Assembly (NCBI RefSeq): GCF_009905725.1
Contig: NZ_JAAAKV010000005.1
Location: forward strand, 186,001 to 250,000
DNA length: 64,000 nt
Source of the DNA: Emticicia sp. CRIBPO
Lineage (GTDB): Bacteria > Bacteroidota > Bacteroidia > Cytophagales > Spirosomataceae
Direction: 5' to 3'
Position 1 is the stretch's first letter. Every line of letters begins with the position of its first letter. Below are positions 60,118 through 64,000 of the stretch, piece by piece. The position numbers and the translations under genes are program-made. The notes under the pieces are model-generated. The model was not told the origin of the DNA. It was given only the letters and a program-made list of their open reading frames with translations, and ran no database searches.

Positions 60118-60654
60118 GGGGATATTTTGGGTTTTAGAGTGGCGGGTATAGGAGAATAACCGGATGACAAACGTTGTCTCCTGACCGTTTTTTTAGTTAA
60201 ATTTCACATCTTAATTATCGCTAAAAAAAACTGAATCTCAAATTATTTTTATTAAATATTAAGAAAATATAATTTCGAAATGTATTGCAACCGATTGTTA
60301 TTAAGTATTTTACACAATGTAACCGGAGTTGATAAAATTTAGTAAGAACTTAAAATGATAAAATTCAGCACGAAGACTACTGTTTTGAGGCACTTATGAG
60401 GGGGCAGGTTGAAAATCGTGCCGGGTATTCAAAAGTCCATGCTTTGAATGCTGAGTATATCCACTTGTTTTGTATCTTTAATCAACGGATTGCCCGATGC
60501 ATACAGCTTGGTTTAAATTTTGTAAAGGGAGTGATTAGAGGCGTTTTTCCGGTTTAGCGTGATATTTCCTGTGGGTTTAGAGTTGGAGATTTGCCATTTA
60601 AAGAAGGTCGTTTCAGTAAAAATTATAAAGTATTTTTAGATTTATTAATCAACC
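60118..60654. other. AT-rich 537-base intergenic region
   Basis: Divergent promoters of the AraC gene and the putative glycosidase must lie here. Long A/T tracts at about 60190-60360. A TATCTTTA at about 60473 resembles the -7 box. No gene or ncRNA could be identified. Confidence 0.5.
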
Positions 60655-61572
60655 ATGAGAATTCCCGGATTAAGCATTTTAAATACCAGTGTTCTGCTGA
60701 CATTCCTGTTCAGTTCGGCCCACTCCGACCCGAAGGCGGTGCCGGGTTATCACTACACCGGAGCCTGGCAACCCAGCCGCATCAGTGCGGGGGAGGGGAT
60801 AACTGAACTGGATGTCAAGATCGGCAAATTTCTCAATCTGCCGAAGGAGCAGCTGGCCCGTGTCATTTTTAATGTTAACAGTAAGTTTCCCGGTTCTGAA
60901 CCCTGGGCTTTCTGGGCCGTAGGCGACATGACAGGTTTAACTCCGGCTCATCAGGGCTTGACAGACGAACAGCATGAAGCGTACCTGACTTTCATGGACA
61001 AGCAGGGTGTCAGGGTATTTCTTGAGATTTTTCCCTTTAAAGAAAAGAACACAGATGTGTTGAAGGAAATTGATCACTGGCTGGGTAAGTTCAGACACCA
61101 TCCGTCTGTTGCCGGTTTCGGTATTGACCTGGAATACTACCGGAAAGCTTCTGACGCTGATGCCCAAGCTTGGGATGAAAGAATAAAATCACACAACTCC
61201 GGATATCGTATGTTCCTGAGGCATTACAATGCTGATTTTATGCCGCCGACCTATCGCGGAAAAGGAGATCTGATCTTTGTCGACTTTGCTTCAGAGGCTA
61301 CTGTAGAAGACCTGAGTAAAGGGTTCGCTGCCTGGGCTAACCGCTTTGCTCCGGCAGCCTGTGCATTTCAGATCGGCTACCCGGCAGATGAAGACGGCAT
61401 GAATGGCAGTAAAGAAATGGGCTGGTGGAAGCTGAAAGACCCTGTCAGGGACTGGGGCAATATGATCCTGTCTCAGATCAATAACCCCGGTCAGGAGCTT
61501 GGATTGATATGGGTGACGGCCAGGTCCGGGAAACCATATCATAAGAATTGGGACTTGACCAGGAAGTTTTAA
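60655..61572 (+). CDS. Secreted TIM-barrel-like protein, possible glycosidase
   Basis: 305 residues with a signal peptide (about 1-24). VFLEIFPFKEKNTDVLKEID, VAGFGIDLEYYRKAS and LIFVDFASEAT suggest a TIM barrel; the acidic IDLEYY resembles the catalytic strand of GH18/GH25-type folds, but no family match is sure. It ends 3 bases before the PepSY gene, so they form an operon. Confidence 0.7.
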   Translation: MRIPGLSILNTSVLLTFLFSSAHSDPKAVPGYHYTGAWQPSRISAGEGITELDVKIGKFLNLPKEQLARVIFNVNSKFPGSEPWAFWAVGDMTGLTPAHQGLTDEQHEAYLTFMDKQGVRVFLEIFPFKEKNTDVLKEIDHWLGKFRHHPSVAGFGIDLEYYRKASDADAQAWDERIKSHNSGYRMFLRHYNADFMPPTYRGKGDLIFVDFASEATVEDLSKGFAAWANRFAPAACAFQIGYPADEDGMNGSKEMGWWKLKDPVRDWGNMILSQINNPGQELGLIWVTARSGKPYHKNWDLTRKF

Positions 61573-61575
61573 GGT

Positions 61576-62667
61576 ATGAAAAGGGTAGTCATATATCGTC
61601 GCTTGTTCAGTATCCACAAATGGCTTGGGTTGGTCACCGGCTTCTTCTTACTTCTGATCGGTTTGAGCGGCTCCGTGTTGGTCTTTAAAGAAGAACTGGA
61701 ATCGGCTATTTACAGTGATTACACCAAGGTAAATCCCAAGGGAAAGATGATGTCTCTCGACAGCATTTATAAAATGATTACAGATAAATATCCTCACCTG
61801 GATGGTCTGGCCTGGGTAAACCCGGCGGCACCTCCCACCCATTCTTATCAGTTCAGGCTTTATCTCAATGACGAGCGGCTTTCTTCCTACGATCTCGGGA
61901 CCATAAACATCGATCAGTACACAGGAAAGATCATTCGCTCAGGTCGCAGCGACGACCTGGAGGTGGGTTGGATCGAATGGATTTACCAGTTTCATTTTTC
62001 CCTTCATCTCGGCACTCCGGGAGCTGCACTGACGGCTGTTTTCGGCCTGGCGATGCTGACTTCTATCCTGACCGGGATCATGGTTTACCGGAAATTCATC
62101 TGGAAGGTTCTGTTATTTAAAGTACGGATCAGAACACATAACTGGCGGATATTTTCTTCGCAGCTTCACCGTGTGGTGGGGGTGTGGTCTTTGCTGTTTA
62201 ACATCCTGATATTTTTTACGGGTTTCTGGATGAACTTATTTGCTTTTGAACCTGAGAGCTGGAAAAAGGAGACGTTACCAACCCCTCAGAATACACTTCT
62301 GAAAATTTCTCCGGAGCATATGTATCATGAAGCCCTGAGCAAGTTGCCCGGCCTTGTCCCGGCGTATGTTTATCTGCCTACGCAGCCAGACAAAAAATTC
62401 AGTGTAAGAGGCCGCTTCAAAGACCAGAATTCACTGTTCGCAGAAGGAAACAGTATTACGATGGACCCTCAAACCGGAGAAGTATCAGCAGTAACCCGTT
62501 TTGAAGACCTGCCGTTTTGGGATAAAGCGGAAGCCCTGGTATTCCCGCTTCATATCGGCAATTACGGAGGAGTGCCCGTGAGGATTCTTTATGTGATCAT
62601 TGGTTTAACTCCCGGCCTGCTGGGCATTACGGGGTTTTTAATGTGGCGGCGTAGAAAAACCAGATGA
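61576..62667 (+). CDS. PepSY-associated TM helix protein
   Basis: 363 residues with four membrane helices (about 16-40, 150-172, 205-225, 335-357). KWLGLVTGFFLLLIGLSGSV is the PepSY_TM signature; two PepSY regions lie in the periplasm. Relatives include ferric reductase-like and siderophore-linked proteins. Follows the putative glycosidase by 3 bases. Confidence 0.87.
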   Translation: MKRVVIYRRLFSIHKWLGLVTGFFLLLIGLSGSVLVFKEELESAIYSDYTKVNPKGKMMSLDSIYKMITDKYPHLDGLAWVNPAAPPTHSYQFRLYLNDERLSSYDLGTINIDQYTGKIIRSGRSDDLEVGWIEWIYQFHFSLHLGTPGAALTAVFGLAMLTSILTGIMVYRKFIWKVLLFKVRIRTHNWRIFSSQLHRVVGVWSLLFNILIFFTGFWMNLFAFEPESWKKETLPTPQNTLLKISPEHMYHEALSKLPGLVPAYVYLPTQPDKKFSVRGRFKDQNSLFAEGNSITMDPQTGEVSAVTRFEDLPFWDKAEALVFPLHIGNYGGVPVRILYVIIGLTPGLLGITGFLMWRRRKTR

Positions 62668-62731
62668 TTTTTCTTGATATTCAAGTGTAGTCTCTTGAAT
62701 ATCAATTATTTTTAATACAAGCTACCATGTA

Positions 62732-62762
62732 TTGCATAGTAAATTGTAAATGCCTATATTTG
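62732..62762 (+). promoter_or_regulatory. Bacteroidota-type promoter
   Basis: TTG (62732-62734), 20-base spacer, TATATTTG (62755-62762), 30 bases before the ATG at 62793. Confidence 0.6.
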
Positions 62763-62792
62763 TATATGTTCAACATAAAATAATCAATACAA

Positions 62793-63218
62793 ATGAAAAA
62801 GCTTCATTTACTTTCAGCCATGTTATTAACTACGGCAATCAGTTATGGTCAATGTGACCAGGCTGTGGTTTTGAAATCTTCCAAAACAGAGTACCTCAAT
62901 GGCAGCGGTGTTGTGGAACGCTCAGTGGATGAATACAGCACAGTTGAGATCACCAAAACACAGGTGTTTATCTCGCCAGGCAGCGGAGATGCGATGAACG
63001 GAACGATTAAATCTGTTTCCAGCTGTCAGTGGACTACACCCTACCAGGAAGGCAAATCAGTAATAAAGGCAGACTTTACTAACCCTGAGGGAGGAATCAT
63101 GCATGCTACGATGACCATCGAAGGCATAGGTGGAAAGCTTGGATTTACCATGGAAGTTGAAGAAATCCCGAACATGAAAATCAGGATCAGCCTGGTGTCT
63201 TTTACGGAAAAGAAATAG
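62793..63218 (+). CDS. Small secreted protein, unknown
   Basis: 141 residues with signal peptide MKKLHLLSAMLLTTAISYG. Beta-rich body, two cysteines (about 21 and 75) that may pair. No recognised family. It has its own promoter and terminator, so single transcript. Confidence 0.75.
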   Translation: MKKLHLLSAMLLTTAISYGQCDQAVVLKSSKTEYLNGSGVVERSVDEYSTVEITKTQVFISPGSGDAMNGTIKSVSSCQWTTPYQEGKSVIKADFTNPEGGIMHATMTIEGIGGKLGFTMEVEEIPNMKIRISLVSFTEKK

Positions 63219-63250
63219 CTTTGTACTGAGTCAATTAATATAGCACTGAA

Positions 63251-63277
63251 AAGCCATCTGAGAAGGTGGCTTTTTTT
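63251..63277 (+). terminator. Rho-independent terminator
   Basis: 8-bp stem with one G-U pair (63251-63258 with 63265-63272) and a T7 run, 33 bases after the secreted protein stop. Confidence 0.82.
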
Positions 63278-63324
63278 GAAGTCTTCAAAAATGTTTGAGT
63301 TTTTATAGAAACGAGCTACCTGAA

Positions 63325-63528
63325 TTACTGCCCTAGTCTTTTTCCTATATGTCCTATCTGCTCTGCAGTTAAGTTGTCTGAGGTGATGTCACCGGTTTTG
63401 CTGTCAATATAAAAATCGGGCTCAATATCCGGATACATTTCTTTTGCAATCCCGTCGATTTTTTTAATCAGTAGTCCTTCTACCTTGGAATGGGGTTTCT
63501 TGGACATTTTCCCGATACATGACGTCAT
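63325..63528 (-). CDS. Small protein of 67 residues, uncertain
   Basis: Minus-strand frame of 67 residues, possibly starting at a second ATG (MSKKPHSK, 63507). Lys-rich start, then LLIKKIDGIAKEMYPDIEPD, IDSKTGDITSDNLTAEQIGH, which looks like a real protein pattern rather than noise, but no family is known. Confidence 0.5.
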   Translation of the reverse strand: MTSCIGKMSKKPHSKVEGLLIKKIDGIAKEMYPDIEPDFYIDSKTGDITSDNLTAEQIGHIGKRLGQ

Positions 63529-63847
63529 AGTTTGTGTTAGTTTAAAGGTGTTTCAATTTAAGGAAAAGATCGTATAATAATGAAAAGAAAATTAAAGAGC
63601 GGACTAGTTTTTAATGTCTGAATCTTTAAGTCTTCATTCAAATAGCTTACGTTATCAAATAGAAAAAGGTTGCTAAGCATGTTTTGTTTCCGGCCGGAGC
63701 AACGTAGGTTAGACTCAAATCTTTGATCAGGGTTTATTGGTAAAGAAAATAAGCGTCATTTTTTTACTGAAATTTTCTATAAATGGCTGATTATAGCCTG
63801 TTCATCTCTTCAAAATTAACATATAAAGAAAAAAATCACGCAATCGC

Positions 63848-63879
63848 TTTGAAATACAAAGTACTTTTATTTAACTTTG
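63848..63879 (+). promoter_or_regulatory. Bacteroidota-type promoter of the edge gene
   Basis: TTTG (63848-63851), 20-base spacer, TAACTTTG (63872-63879): a full match to TTTG-N19-21-TAnnTTTG, 53 bases before the ATG at 63933. Confidence 0.7.
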
Positions 63880-63897
63880 TTGTACAAAGTACTTTTA
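63855..63897. promoter_or_regulatory. Twin palindromic operators overlapping a promoter
   Basis: The 15-base sequence TACAAAGTACTTTTA occurs twice (63855-63869, 63883-63897), 28 bases apart. Each holds the perfect palindrome AAAGTACTTT (63858-63867, 63886-63895). An inverted repeat ACTTTGT/ACAAAGT (63874-63880, 63884-63890) overlaps the second site. One copy lies in the promoter spacer and the other just after the -7 box, which is a typical repressor layout. Confidence 0.7.
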
Positions 63898-63932
63898 GTG
63901 AACCGGTTGAATATCACTGACTTACGGGTACT

Positions 63933-64000
63933 ATGAAAAAGCTATTTTTTTATAACATTATGATATGGAAAGATCGGTGGGTTATAAGCCGGATGGTCGC
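63933..64000 (+). CDS. Start of a gene running off the window
   Basis: ATG at 63933, open to the window edge (22 codons, beginning MKKLFFYNIMIWKDRW). Preceded by a strong promoter with twin palindromes. Product cannot be named. Confidence 0.45.
   Translation, partial: MKKLFFYNIMIWKDRWVISRMV

Overview
This window looks like chromosomal DNA of a Bacteroidota bacterium, probably of the Cytophagales/Sphingobacteriales type. Evidence: a TonB receptor of the CarboxypepD_reg plus beta-barrel kind, many secreted proteins with short signal peptides and lipoprotein signals, membrane-embedded AraC regulators, LytTR regulation, A-rich start contexts with few Shine-Dalgarno sites, and several promoters fitting the phylum pattern TTG/TTTG - about 20 bp - TAnnTTTG. 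I see no tRNA, rRNA, CRISPR array, insertion sequence or prophage.

Layout. 0-2.2 kb: tail of an iron-sulfur CCG-domain protein, a 47-residue membrane peptide, a conserved Bacteroidota protein, and prfB with a programmed +1 frameshift. 2.4-6.8 kb: antiporter and bestrophin operon, a GyrI-like protein, and an ABM/ACT gene pair facing an ArsR regulator. 7.2-9.6 kb: an AT-rich TonB receptor. 9.8-18 kb: mostly single enzymes and regulators, with a deletion scar at 11.9-12.25 kb that fuses the 3' ends of two formerly divergent genes. 17-23 kb: HxlR/oxidoreductase locus, two paralogues of an unknown 200-residue family, an ECF sigma operon with an odd alpha/beta hydrolase, and a decayed tandem copy. 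23-38 kb: serine hydrolases, AraC/DinB, a GH95-like glycosidase, Crp/VOC pair, a four-gene SRPBCC/PEP-mutase/GlxA/DJ-1 operon, and an M14 peptidase.

38.9-45.6 kb is the most unusual part: eight tightly packed minus-strand genes for secreted or anchored proteins (beta-helix, lipocalin-like and beta-trefoil-like lipoproteins, an SGNH-like protein, and a legumain/caspase-fold peptidase with an EF-hand). A LytTR response regulator and a TPR histidine kinase are transcribed divergently from it. I propose this as an uncharacterised surface system.

48.7-49.7 kb holds a Panacea-domain antitoxin with an unrecognised partner, a likely toxin-antitoxin pair. 49.8-57.1 kb contains a nitrilase operon, a serine hydrolase, and a sigma/anti-sigma/S41 peptidase operon. 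57.3-64 kb has an NTF2-like protein, a cysteine-synthase-like enzyme, an AraC regulator, a putative glycosidase with a PepSY membrane protein, small secreted proteins, and at the edge the start of a gene behind a promoter overlapped by twin palindromes.
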